The notes beneath the pieces are model-generated. The model had not been told where the DNA came from and ran no database searches. It saw only the letters and a list, made by a program, of their open reading frames with translations. From assembly GCA_028276345.1 (NCBI GenBank), contig JAPYWM010000017.1, forward strand, positions 1 to 12,514: DNA of 12,514 nucleotides. Reading direction: 5' to 3'. Numbering within the stretch: position 1 is the first letter of the stretch; each line of letters begins with the position of its first letter. The position numbers and the translations under genes were made by a program. The DNA is from Sphingobacterium sp. (GTDB lineage: Bacteria > Bacteroidota > Bacteroidia > SpSt-205). This document shows, piece by piece, positions 6,941 to 12,514 of this stretch.

Positions 6941-8395
6941 ATGGTAAAAGACTGGAGCGAGTGGTATCAAGAGGTGGTTCAGAAGGCCGGACTGGCCGAA
7001 CACGCCCCTGTGCGAGGCTGCATGACTATCAAACCCTACGGCTGGGCTATCTGGGAGCTTATGCGAGACCAGCTGGATACGGCCTTCAAGGCCAGCGGCC
7101 ACCAAAACGCCTACTTTCCCCTCTTCATTCCTCTGAGCTTTTTGGCCAAGGAGGCCCAGCACGTGGAGGGCTTTGCCCAGGAGTGCGCTGTCGTTACCCA
7201 CTATCGCATCAAAACAGACCCTGAAACGCGTGCCGTAGCCCCCGATCCCGAAGCAGAACTCGAAGAACCCCTCGTTGTCCGCCCTACCTCCGAAACAATC
7301 ATCTGGAATACCTTCCGGGAGTGGATTCAATCCTACCGGGACCTCCCCCTGCTCATCAACCAGTGGGCCAATGTGGTGCGCTGGGAGAAGCGCCCGCGGC
7401 TCTTTCTGCGGACGACGGAGTTTCTCTGGCAGGAGGGGCACACAGCCCATGCCACCGCCGAAGAGGCCCTGGAAGAAGCCCGCCGTATGCTGAATATCTA
7501 TGCCGACTTCGCCGAAAATGTCCTCGCTATTCCCGTGTTCAAAGGCCGCAAAACGCCCTCCGAACGCTTTGCCGGCGCCGTGGAAACCTTCACCATCGAA
7601 ACGCTTCTTGTGGATGGCAAGGCCCTCCAAGCAGGCACTTCACACTTTTTAGGGCAGAACTTCGCAAAAGCGTTTGATGTTAGGTTCCTCACGCCCGAAA
7701 ACAAGCTGGAGTACGTGTGGGCCACGTCTTGGGGGGTTTCTACGCGGCTGATCGGGGCGCTGATACTTAGTCACGGCGATGAGAAGGGGCTCATCTTACC
7801 GCCGCGGGTGGCGCCTATTCAGGTGGTGATCATCCCGGTGTGGAAGAAGGACGAGGAGCGCAGCCGCACGACCGAGAAGGCGCATGTCCTTTCGCAAATG
7901 CTGCGGGAGAAAGGCCTCCGGGTAAAGGTAGACGACGATCCGCACCATCGGCCGGGATGGAAGTTCAACGAGTGGGAGCTGCGGGGTGTGCCGGTGCGGC
8001 TGGTAGTGGGGCCACGCGACCTTGAAGCCGGCACCGTAGAAGTGGCCTTCCGCCACACAGGGGAAAAGCGCACCGTCGCCGAAGGCGAGCTCCTTACCGA
8101 AATCCTCAGCTGGCTGGAAGGGATCCAACAGGCGCTGTATGAGCGGGCTAAGACCCGCATAGAGAGACAGACACACCGGGTGGAAGATTATGCCACGATG
8201 CGGGAGCTCTTAGAGTCGGAAGGGGGCTTTATCGTAGCGCACTGGGATGGCACAGCCGAGACGGAGGCCGCCATCAAAGCCGAGACGGGAGCCACAATCC
8301 GGTGTATTCCGTTAGCTTGGGAGCCGGAGCCGGGGCGGTGTATCTATACCGGCCGGCCGTCTGAGGGCAGAGTCCTCTTCGCCAAGGCCTACTGA
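6941..8395 (+). CDS. proS: Prolyl-tRNA synthetase, archaeal/eukaryotic type
   Basis: This 484-residue class II aminoacyl-tRNA synthetase charges tRNA-Pro with proline in the cytosol. GCMTIKPYGWAIWE near residue 30 is the characteristic motif-1 region. RPTSETIIW from R114, followed by TEFLWQEGHTAH at 162-173, is the motif-2 core that binds ATP and proline. TSWGVSTRLIGAL with HGDEKGLILPP (about 262-288) is motif 3. An anticodon-binding domain follows (VVIIPVW onward). The C-terminal extension with IRCIPL, GRCIYTGRPS and terminal FAKAY is typical of the shorter archaeal/eukaryotic-type enzyme; the bacterial type with an editing insertion is about 570 residues. ATG 6941 is chosen because family members start just before the DWSEWYQEVV segment and because the promoter motif lies directly upstream. 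The longer start at 6896 would precede the promoter. No Shine-Dalgarno is present. Confidence 0.96.
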   Translation: MVKDWSEWYQEVVQKAGLAEHAPVRGCMTIKPYGWAIWELMRDQLDTAFKASGHQNAYFPLFIPLSFLAKEAQHVEGFAQECAVVTHYRIKTDPETRAVAPDPEAELEEPLVVRPTSETIIWNTFREWIQSYRDLPLLINQWANVVRWEKRPRLFLRTTEFLWQEGHTAHATAEEALEEARRMLNIYADFAENVLAIPVFKGRKTPSERFAGAVETFTIETLLVDGKALQAGTSHFLGQNFAKAFDVRFLTPENKLEYVWATSWGVSTRLIGALILSHGDEKGLILPPRVAPIQVVIIPVWKKDEERSRTTEKAHVLSQMLREKGLRVKVDDDPHHRPGWKFNEWELRGVPVRLVVGPRDLEAGTVEVAFRHTGEKRTVAEGELLTEILSWLEGIQQALYERAKTRIERQTHRVEDYATMRELLESEGGFIVAHWDGTAETEAAIKAETGATIRCIPLAWEPEPGRCIYTGRPSEGRVLFAKAY

Positions 8396-8438
8396 GACGG
8401 GAAGCGTGCCGAGGTAGTCAAGTAGAGGAACCAGGGAC

Positions 8439-8467
8439 TTGCACGTGTGAATTTTTTTGTACCTTTG
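8439..8467 (+). promoter_or_regulatory. Promoter of the initiator tRNA gene (TTG-N18-TACCTTTG)
   Basis: TTG at 8439-8441, an 18-bp spacer and TACCTTTG at 8460-8467 match the Bacteroidota consensus. The spacer is the same length as in the Trp-rich gene promoter. The mature tRNA begins nine bases after the last G, which would leave a 5' leader of only a few bases. It lies 44 nt beyond the stop of proS, so the tRNA does not depend on read-through. Confidence 0.8.
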
Positions 8468-8476
8468 CATCCGCAT

Positions 8477-8548
<72 letters not shown>

Positions 8549-8571
8549 CGCCATTGCGGTTCCCGTCCCAG

Positions 8572-8598
8572 GCCCTGCTCAGGCAGGGCTCTTTTTTT
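8572..8598 (+). terminator. Rho-independent terminator after tRNA-fMet
   Basis: A perfect 7-bp stem GCCCTGC/GCAGGGC with loop TCAG is followed by TCTTTTTTT. It starts 23 nt after the tRNA and separates the tRNA unit from the TetR-hflX operon. Confidence 0.9.
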
Positions 8599-8636
8599 CC
8601 CTGGCAAGTGCCCCGCTCCCAAACCCTTTCCTGGCG

Positions 8637-8644
8637 TATCTTTG
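8637..8644 (+). promoter_or_regulatory. Bacteroidota-type -7 element for the TetR-hflX operon
   Basis: TATCTTTG matches TAnnTTTG and ends ten bases before ATG 8655, so the predicted leader is about four to six bases. No TTG is found at the expected -33 position. The adjacent GGGGGGAAACG does not form a normal Shine-Dalgarno sequence. Confidence 0.65.
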
Positions 8645-8654
8645 GGGGGAAACG

Positions 8655-9209
8655 ATGACTGAGGCGGCACGGCGAATCTTAGAAGCAGCCATAGCAGAGT
8701 TTGCCCAGTATGGCTATGATGGGGCGCGCCTTGCCCGTATCGCCCAGGCTGCCGGCGTTCACACCGCCCAAGTCCACTACTACTTCGGCAGCAAAAAAGA
8801 CCTCTACGAAGCCGTCCAAAAACACCTCCAGCCCGCCGAAACCGCCCACATCACCGACGTCCTCCTTCAGATTGATCGCCCCCTGCCAGAAAGAATCCAG
8901 CTCTTCTACGAGCGCTTCGGAAAGTTTGCCGAAGGTTTTCAAGGTCTGGATGGAAACGTCAACGGGGCGCTTCTTCCGCCCCTCCTCAAAAGCCCGAGAA
9001 CCCTCTCCCTACCCGCTTGGGAAGACACCCTCATCCAAGCCCAGCGCTTCGGCATGATCCGGAATGTCCCCTTGCCTTTGCTGCTGAGTCACCAGTGGAG
9101 TGTAGCCATGATGCCCCTGTGGTTCATGCCCGATAAGAGCCAGTGGCCGACTTACTACCAGCACGACGCCCCTGCCCACTTCTGGGCTTTAGCGAAGAAT
9201 ATCCCATGA
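8655..9209 (+). CDS. TetR/AcrR-family transcriptional regulator
   Basis: This 184-residue protein has the N-terminal TetR DNA-binding domain: ILEAAIAEFAQYGYDGARL, then the helix-turn-helix IAQAAGVHTAQVHYYFGSKK at about 29-48, ending in the hallmark YYFGSKKDLYEAV. The C-terminal two thirds, the ligand-binding and dimerisation region, is divergent as usual and gives no hint of the ligand. The gene lies right after its own promoter element, and its stop overlaps the hflX start as ATGA, so the two are probably translated together. Targets are unknown. Repression of its own operon would be a reasonable guess, but I see no clear palindromic operator at the promoter. Confidence 0.88.
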   Translation: MTEAARRILEAAIAEFAQYGYDGARLARIAQAAGVHTAQVHYYFGSKKDLYEAVQKHLQPAETAHITDVLLQIDRPLPERIQLFYERFGKFAEGFQGLDGNVNGALLPPLLKSPRTLSLPAWEDTLIQAQRFGMIRNVPLPLLLSHQWSVAMMPLWFMPDKSQWPTYYQHDAPAHFWALAKNIP

Positions 9210-10390
9210 CGCTGGACGAGAAGCCCTTGCCTGAACAAAAGCCGTTGAGATTTTTCGTGGTGCGCATTGAAGAGCCGGCCGAAAGCCCCGAAGAAGCCGA
9301 GGAGAACCTCGCCGAGCTGTGCTTTCTGGTGGAGAGTGCGGGCTATCAGGTGGGGGCTACGCAAGCTTACGGATGGCGGCGGCCCGACCCGGCTACTTAC
9401 CTCACCAAGGGCCGCGTGGAAGAGATCAAGAGCCGCCTCTCCCAGGGCACCTATGATGCCGTGCTGGTGGATGCCCCTGTCTCCCCCGTCCAAGTGCGCA
9501 ACCTCGAAAAAGCCTGGGAAAAGCCCGTCCTGGACCGGGAGGGGCTGATCCTCCAGATTTTCGCTCGGAATGCCCGGACCGCCCAAGCAAAGGCGCAGGT
9601 GGAGCTTGCCCAGTTAGAGTATGAGCTACCCCGGCTTACGCACCGCTGGACGCACCTCTCCCGGGAGCGCGGCGGGATCGGCCTACGGGGCGGCGGCGGC
9701 GAACAGCAGATAGAAATCGACCGGCGAAAAATCCGGCAGCGCTTAGCCCGCCTGCGGCGCCTCCTCGCGGAATACCAAAAGCAGGCCGCCATTCGTCGCG
9801 AGCGCCGGGAGTCCCTCCTACGCGTCAGCCTCGTCGGCTATACCAACGTCGGCAAATCCACCCTCATGCGCCTCCTCTCTAAGGCCCCCGTCCTCGTCGA
9901 GAACCGCCTCTTCGCCACCCTCGACACGACCAGCCGAAAAATCGTCCTTGACGGCTTACCCATCCTCCTCTCTGACACCGTGGGCTTCATCCGAAAGCTG
10001 CCACCCAACCTCCTCGAAGCCTTCCATACCACGCTCGAAGAAGTGCGGGAGGCCGACCTCCTCCTCCTCGTCGTCGACGCCAGCTCCCCAAACTACCTCC
10101 AGCAAATCCGCATTGTCGAACGCACCCTCGAGAAAATCGGCGCTGGCAACATCCCCATCCTCATCGTCATGAATAAGATTGACTGCCTCTCGCCCGACGC
10201 CCTGGACCTCCTGGAAAAAAGCTGGCAAGCCCAAACCCGTTACCCCACCGTCTTCCTCTCTGCTACCCACAAAGTCGGCCTCGATGCCTTTTACCAGACG
10301 CTCACGGCGCTTCTGCGGGAGGTCCAGCGCCACCGCCAGAACACCCTCCCCACCCACCGCCCCGGCCAGTCAGATAACCTTCTCCAGTAG
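9206..10390 (+). CDS. hflX: Ribosome-associated GTPase HflX
   Basis: From ATG 9206 the protein has 394 residues. HflX is a GTPase that binds the 50S subunit and splits stalled ribosomes, notably after heat stress. The N-terminal HflX domain includes YLTKGRVEEIKSRL and LDREGLILQIFARNARTA, followed by a coiled-coil stretch. The glycine-rich motif RGGIGLRGGGGEQQIE differs from the usual RGPGET form. G-domain motifs are G1 GYTNVGKST (211-219), G3 DTVG (257-260), G4 NKID (323-326) and G5 SAT (352-354). The C-terminus is short after G5. An in-frame ATG at 9143 lies inside the TetR gene and is not needed. The ATGA overlap with the TetR stop indicates translational coupling. Its 3' end overlaps a small convergent ORF by 21 nt. 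Confidence 0.95.
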   Translation: MTLDEKPLPEQKPLRFFVVRIEEPAESPEEAEENLAELCFLVESAGYQVGATQAYGWRRPDPATYLTKGRVEEIKSRLSQGTYDAVLVDAPVSPVQVRNLEKAWEKPVLDREGLILQIFARNARTAQAKAQVELAQLEYELPRLTHRWTHLSRERGGIGLRGGGGEQQIEIDRRKIRQRLARLRRLLAEYQKQAAIRRERRESLLRVSLVGYTNVGKSTLMRLLSKAPVLVENRLFATLDTTSRKIVLDGLPILLSDTVGFIRKLPPNLLEAFHTTLEEVREADLLLLVVDASSPNYLQQIRIVERTLEKIGAGNIPILIVMNKIDCLSPDALDLLEKSWQAQTRYPTVFLSATHKVGLDAFYQTLTALLREVQRHRQNTLPTHRPGQSDNLLQ

Positions 10391-10537
10391 CCGGCCCGCC
10401 TCCATAGCCTGATACACCGCATCCCTCTCCGCCCGCAGCGTTACCTTCCGGGTAGCCGCTGTGCCTATCTGCGGGTAGCACACTGGGTTCTCCAACACCC
10501 GGCCCTGCCGGTCTTTCAGGCACTTCGCTAATACCAT
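10370..10537 (-). CDS. Small basic protein of unknown function, 55 residues
   Basis: Translation from ATG 10537 gives 55 residues, beginning MVLAKCLKDRQGR and ending MEAGRLLEKVI. The composition looks like a real small soluble protein: charged, evenly mixed, with two Cys (C6 in LAKC, C19 in ENPVC) and a segment IGTAATRKVTLRAERDAVYQA that reads like a short beta strand and helix. I do not recognise the family. The frame stays open upstream to 10612, but that part runs through the palindrome at 10578-10600 and looks non-coding. There is no Shine-Dalgarno, as with most genes here. The gene converges on hflX and overlaps its last 21 nt. It may be real, or a frame shaped by the GC-rich opposite strand. 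Confidence 0.45.
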   Translation of the reverse strand: MVLAKCLKDRQGRVLENPVCYPQIGTAATRKVTLRAERDAVYQAMEAGRLLEKVI

Positions 10538-10577
10538 TTTGAGGCCAAGGCTTTCTTTATGTGAAGAGGGGATGGGC

Positions 10578-10600
10578 GCGCCCGCCCTACGGGCGGGCGC
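10578..10600. repeat. GC-only palindrome (10-bp perfect stem)
   Basis: GCGCCCGCCC and GGGCGGGCGC form a perfect 10-bp inverted repeat around the loop TAC; two further pairs form beyond one mismatch. Neither strand has a T-run after it, so it is not a standard terminator, though the transcript could still form a very stable hairpin. It lies between the 55-codon ORF and the 3' end of the kinase operon. It may be a REP-like dispersed palindrome or a convergent transcription barrier. I see no second copy in the window. Confidence 0.7.
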
Positions 10601-10621
10601 CCCGCCGCCCAAAAGGAAAGC

Positions 10622-10729
10622 TCATGATGGGAAATGGTATAAGAGGTTGGGGAAGGTGCTGCGGTAGCGGCGCAGCTGGTCGGTGTTTTCTATGTGGCAA
10701 TGCTTCGTGGGGAGCTGATTAGGACAGGC
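10622..10729 (-). pseudogene. Possible 3' remnant of a lost gene
   Basis: The intergenic stretch between the kinase gene and the palindrome has a minus-strand frame of 35 codons ending in TGA at 10624-10622. It contains segments such as QLPTKHCHIENTDQ and LRRYRSTFPNLLYHFPS. Codon use (ACC GAC CAG CTG CGC CGC TAC) resembles that of real genes here. It is closed upstream by TAG at 10732-10730 and has no ATG, GTG or TTG in frame. That fits a decayed gene end or the site of a deletion. The family is not recognised and chance is possible. Confidence 0.3.
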
Positions 10730-10744
10730 CTACCCCGCAGACTG

Positions 10745-11353
10745 TCAGAATAGCGAGAAAATCTGCTTTGCCACCATATCCACGAGGCGGGCTGGGGCAT
10801 CGTCCCGGCCATGGAGCTCATCCATGGAGATGACCATTTTCGGGCCGCGGTCATAGGTCTGGAACCACGCCTCATAGGCTTTATTGAGACGGCGGAGGTA
10901 CTCGAGGCTGATATTTTCTTCGTACGAGCGGCCCCGGGATAGAATCTGATCGACGAGCGTGGGCACTGACGTGCGGAGGTATATCAGCAAATCCGGCGGC
11001 CGAATGAGCGAGGCGATCTTTTCGTACAGGGCGCGATACACCTCATACTCCCGCACCGGCAAAATCTCCATATCCGTCAGCACGGGGGCGAAGACTTCTG
11101 CATCCTCGTAGAGGGTGCGGTCTTGGACGTAGGACTTATCGGAACGCTGGATGAGGAGGGTGGTTTCGAGACGGCGATTCAGGAGGAATATCTGCATGGG
11201 GAAGGCCCAGCGGACCATGTCTTCGTAGAAGTCCTGGAGGAAGGGGTTTTCCTGATCATTTTCGTAGGCGGCCTCGAAACCGAAAGCCTGGCTAAGGATG
11301 GAGGCGACGTAGGTTTTACCGGCGCCGATATTTCCGGCGATGGCTAAGTGCAT
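10745..11353 (-). CDS. Deoxynucleoside kinase (deoxyadenosine/deoxyguanosine kinase type)
   Basis: From ATG 11353 the protein has 202 residues. It belongs to the deoxynucleoside kinase family, which phosphorylates deoxynucleosides with NTP for the salvage of DNA precursors in the cytosol. GNIGAGKT at 7-14 is the P-loop. YENDQENPFLQDFYED and MQIFLLNRR form the substrate pocket, with the acidic residue expected as general base. DRTLYEDAEVF is the DR(S/T)-YED motif. SRGRSYEENISLEYL is the arginine-rich lid. Purine versus pyrimidine preference cannot be decided from sequence alone. The frame continues upstream to 11443, but the P-loop normally lies within the first 15 residues and ATG 11353 sits four bases after the phosphatidylserine decarboxylase stop, which fixes the start. 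It is the last gene of the minus-strand operon, and no terminator is visible after it. Confidence 0.9.
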   Translation of the reverse strand: MHLAIAGNIGAGKTYVASILSQAFGFEAAYENDQENPFLQDFYEDMVRWAFPMQIFLLNRRLETTLLIQRSDKSYVQDRTLYEDAEVFAPVLTDMEILPVREYEVYRALYEKIASLIRPPDLLIYLRTSVPTLVDQILSRGRSYEENISLEYLRRLNKAYEAWFQTYDRGPKMVISMDELHGRDDAPARLVDMVAKQIFSLF

Positions 11354-11357
11354 AGGC

Positions 11358-12020
11358 TTACCATTTAGCGAGGCAGGTGAGGCGGCCGCGCACAGTTTGG
11401 CCGACTTGGACGAGGATAGTGGCGGAAAGGGGTAGGAGCACATCCACCCGCGAGCCGAAGCGGATGAAGCCGATTTCCTGGCCTTGGTTGAGCCACTCTA
11501 AGTGGTTGGGATAGGTAGCGATGCGGCGGGCGAGCACGCCGGCGATTTGGCGGAGCGCATAACGCCTTGCGGGGGGCTCCCCTACCACTGCCAGAAACGT
11601 CTGTTCATTGAGGAGGGAGGCTTTGGGGTGCCAGGCCACGAGGTAGTGTCCCCGATGCGCCTGCTTTTCTACCAGGAGGCCGGCCGCCGGTGCCCAGTTG
11701 ACGTGCACGTTGAGCGGCGACATGAAGATGCTAATCTGCACCATCTGCTCCCCAAAGTAACGCGACTCAAAGGTCTTCTGAATGAGCACGACTTTGCCAT
11801 CGCAGGGGGCGTAGATGCCATCGGGGTCTTTCGGCAGGGGCCGGTCTGGATACCGGAAGAAGTTCAGCAGGAAGGCCATCGTCACGCCCCACACGCCGCC
11901 TGCCACGCCCCAGTACCACGGCGAGGCCTCCACGAGCCAACCTAATAGCCCGAGTAGAGCGCCGATGAGGAGCGCGCCTATCACAAAAGGGCGGCCTTCC
12001 GGATGGATTCTCAGAGCCAT
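11358..12020 (-). CDS. psd: Phosphatidylserine decarboxylase proenzyme (short, archaeal-type family)
   Basis: From ATG 12020 the protein has 220 residues. It decarboxylates phosphatidylserine to phosphatidylethanolamine at the cytoplasmic membrane. Two hydrophobic segments (about 12-32 and 35-56) anchor it. Conserved blocks follow: FFRYPDRPLPKDPDGIYAPCDGKVV, ISIFMSPLNVHVNWAP and GVLARRIATY. Near the C-terminus RFGSRVDVLLP (187-197) contains the G189-S190 self-cleavage site; S190 becomes the pyruvoyl prosthetic group of the alpha subunit. The FGSRVD form is typical of the short bacterial/archaeal enzymes, compared with LGST in the long E. coli type. An upstream start at 12050 adds ten basic residues and would overlap the SPASM gene more deeply; MALRIHPEGRP is the usual N-terminus. 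The gene overlaps the upstream gene by 10 nt and is 4 nt from the kinase gene. Confidence 0.93.
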   Translation of the reverse strand: MALRIHPEGRPFVIGALLIGALLGLLGWLVEASPWYWGVAGGVWGVTMAFLLNFFRYPDRPLPKDPDGIYAPCDGKVVLIQKTFESRYFGEQMVQISIFMSPLNVHVNWAPAAGLLVEKQAHRGHYLVAWHPKASLLNEQTFLAVVGEPPARRYALRQIAGVLARRIATYPNHLEWLNQGQEIGFIRFGSRVDVLLPLSATILVQVGQTVRGRLTCLAKW

Positions 12021-12514
12021 ACGCGCACGCCTTCGGAGCAGTTTGTGCAAATATCTATGGAAGCGCGGTTCGCAAACACCTGTTTGCGGAAAGCGTGGGC
12101 TTTCGCATTGTGCCAGAGCTCGGCGAAGGAGGTCTCTGGGCCCAGCTGACCAAAAGCATAATCGGCTTGCTTATCAAAGCAGCAGGGGAGTACTTGGCCA
12201 TCCCAGGTGATTTCGGAGCTGCGCCAGAGGCGCCAGCAGGCGTTGGGGAGGTACTGGGGCGGCTGCGCATAGCGGCTGGTCTCGGGGGGAATCCACGTCG
12301 CGATCGTTTCCGCGTCCGGCGTAAGGACCTGGGCGGTCTTGAGACGGGCGGCTTCCACGCCCACCCGCCGCGCAAAGGCTAAAAACTCGGGCACTTCTTC
12401 TAAATTATGCCGAAAGACGATCATCTGCAGCTCCACGAGGGGGTAGGGGCTGCGTAGGGCTTTTCGCAGGTGGAGGAGGCGTTCGATGCCTGCGAGGAGC
12501 TTATGCAGGTCGCC
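12011..12514 (-). CDS. Radical SAM/SPASM-domain protein, C-terminal part (5' end outside window)
   Basis: The frame is open from the window edge (12514) to TGA at 12013-12011, giving the last 167 residues. The N-terminal radical SAM CxxxCxxC motif is beyond the edge. What remains includes LLAGIERLLHLRKA and VELQMIVFRHNLEEV, typical of the late part of the radical SAM barrel, then a SPASM-like domain. There the cysteines in NACWRL, QVLPCCFDK and DICTNCSEG could bind an auxiliary iron-sulfur cluster, with TWDGQV and FGQL turns and FAELWHNAKAHAFRK, as in SPASM proteins. An internal GTG at 12436 is not a credible start because homology-like sequence continues upstream of it. Substrate is unknown; SPASM enzymes often modify peptides or proteins. 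It overlaps psd by 10 nt. Confidence 0.82.
   Translation of the reverse strand, partial: GDLHKLLAGIERLLHLRKALRSPYPLVELQMIVFRHNLEEVPEFLAFARRVGVEAARLKTAQVLTPDAETIATWIPPETSRYAQPPQYLPNACWRLWRSSEITWDGQVLPCCFDKQADYAFGQLGPETSFAELWHNAKAHAFRKQVFANRASIDICTNCSEGVRVWL

Noticed and set aside
6857..7630. Upstream extension of the Trp-rich protein frame by about 258 codons on the minus strand
   Set aside because: It is antisense to proS, precedes the promoter, SD and signal peptide, and has no features of its own.
11354..11443. N-terminal 30-residue extension of the deoxynucleoside kinase
   Set aside because: It overlaps psd and would push the P-loop away from its normal place near the N-terminus; ATG 11353 fits better.

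Overview
The window looks like a piece of a GC-rich chromosome from the phylum Bacteroidota or a close relative, quite possibly a thermophile (inference). The main reason is the promoter signature. TAnnTTTG, the Bacteroidota -7 element, occurs five times at gene starts, twice with a TTG 18 bp upstream. Almost no gene has a Shine-Dalgarno sequence, and surface proteins of Bacteroidota style are present. The proteins of known function are mostly housekeeping. I see no phage, transposase, CRISPR array, toxin-antitoxin pair or recognisable defence system.

Left part (1-4650): a neutral-ceramidase-like hydrolase starts almost on its promoter and overlaps a secreted protein made of a seven-repeat beta-propeller, a beta-rich linker and an OmpA-type peptidoglycan-binding domain. 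A convergent gene for a secreted protein with a lamin-tail-like N-terminus meets it tail to tail with a 12-nt overlap.

Middle (4651-6940): two minus-strand genes form a probable operon. The first encodes a secreted protein whose core has 20 tryptophans in 74 residues. The second, 12 nt downstream, encodes a cystathionine beta-synthase-type PLP enzyme with a C-terminal CBS-domain pair, and the lamin-tail gene may follow in the same transcript. The Trp-rich gene is the only one here with a strong Shine-Dalgarno sequence. Its promoter diverges from that of prolyl-tRNA synthetase.

Right-centre (6941-10390): prolyl-tRNA synthetase (archaeal/eukaryotic type), an initiator tRNA-fMet with its own promoter and terminator, then a TetR-family regulator whose stop codon overlaps the start of the ribosome-associated GTPase gene hflX (ATGA).

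Right end (10391-12514): a 55-codon minus-strand ORF, a perfect GC-only palindrome, a short stretch that reads like the 3' end of a lost gene, and a tightly packed minus-strand operon. That operon carries a radical SAM/SPASM protein (cut by the window edge), phosphatidylserine decarboxylase and deoxynucleoside kinase. The most notable points are the leaderless or near-leaderless starts, the lone Shine-Dalgarno gene, the propeller-OmpA architecture reminiscent of type IX secretion component PorE, and the Ser-to-Thr change at the expected ceramidase nucleophile.
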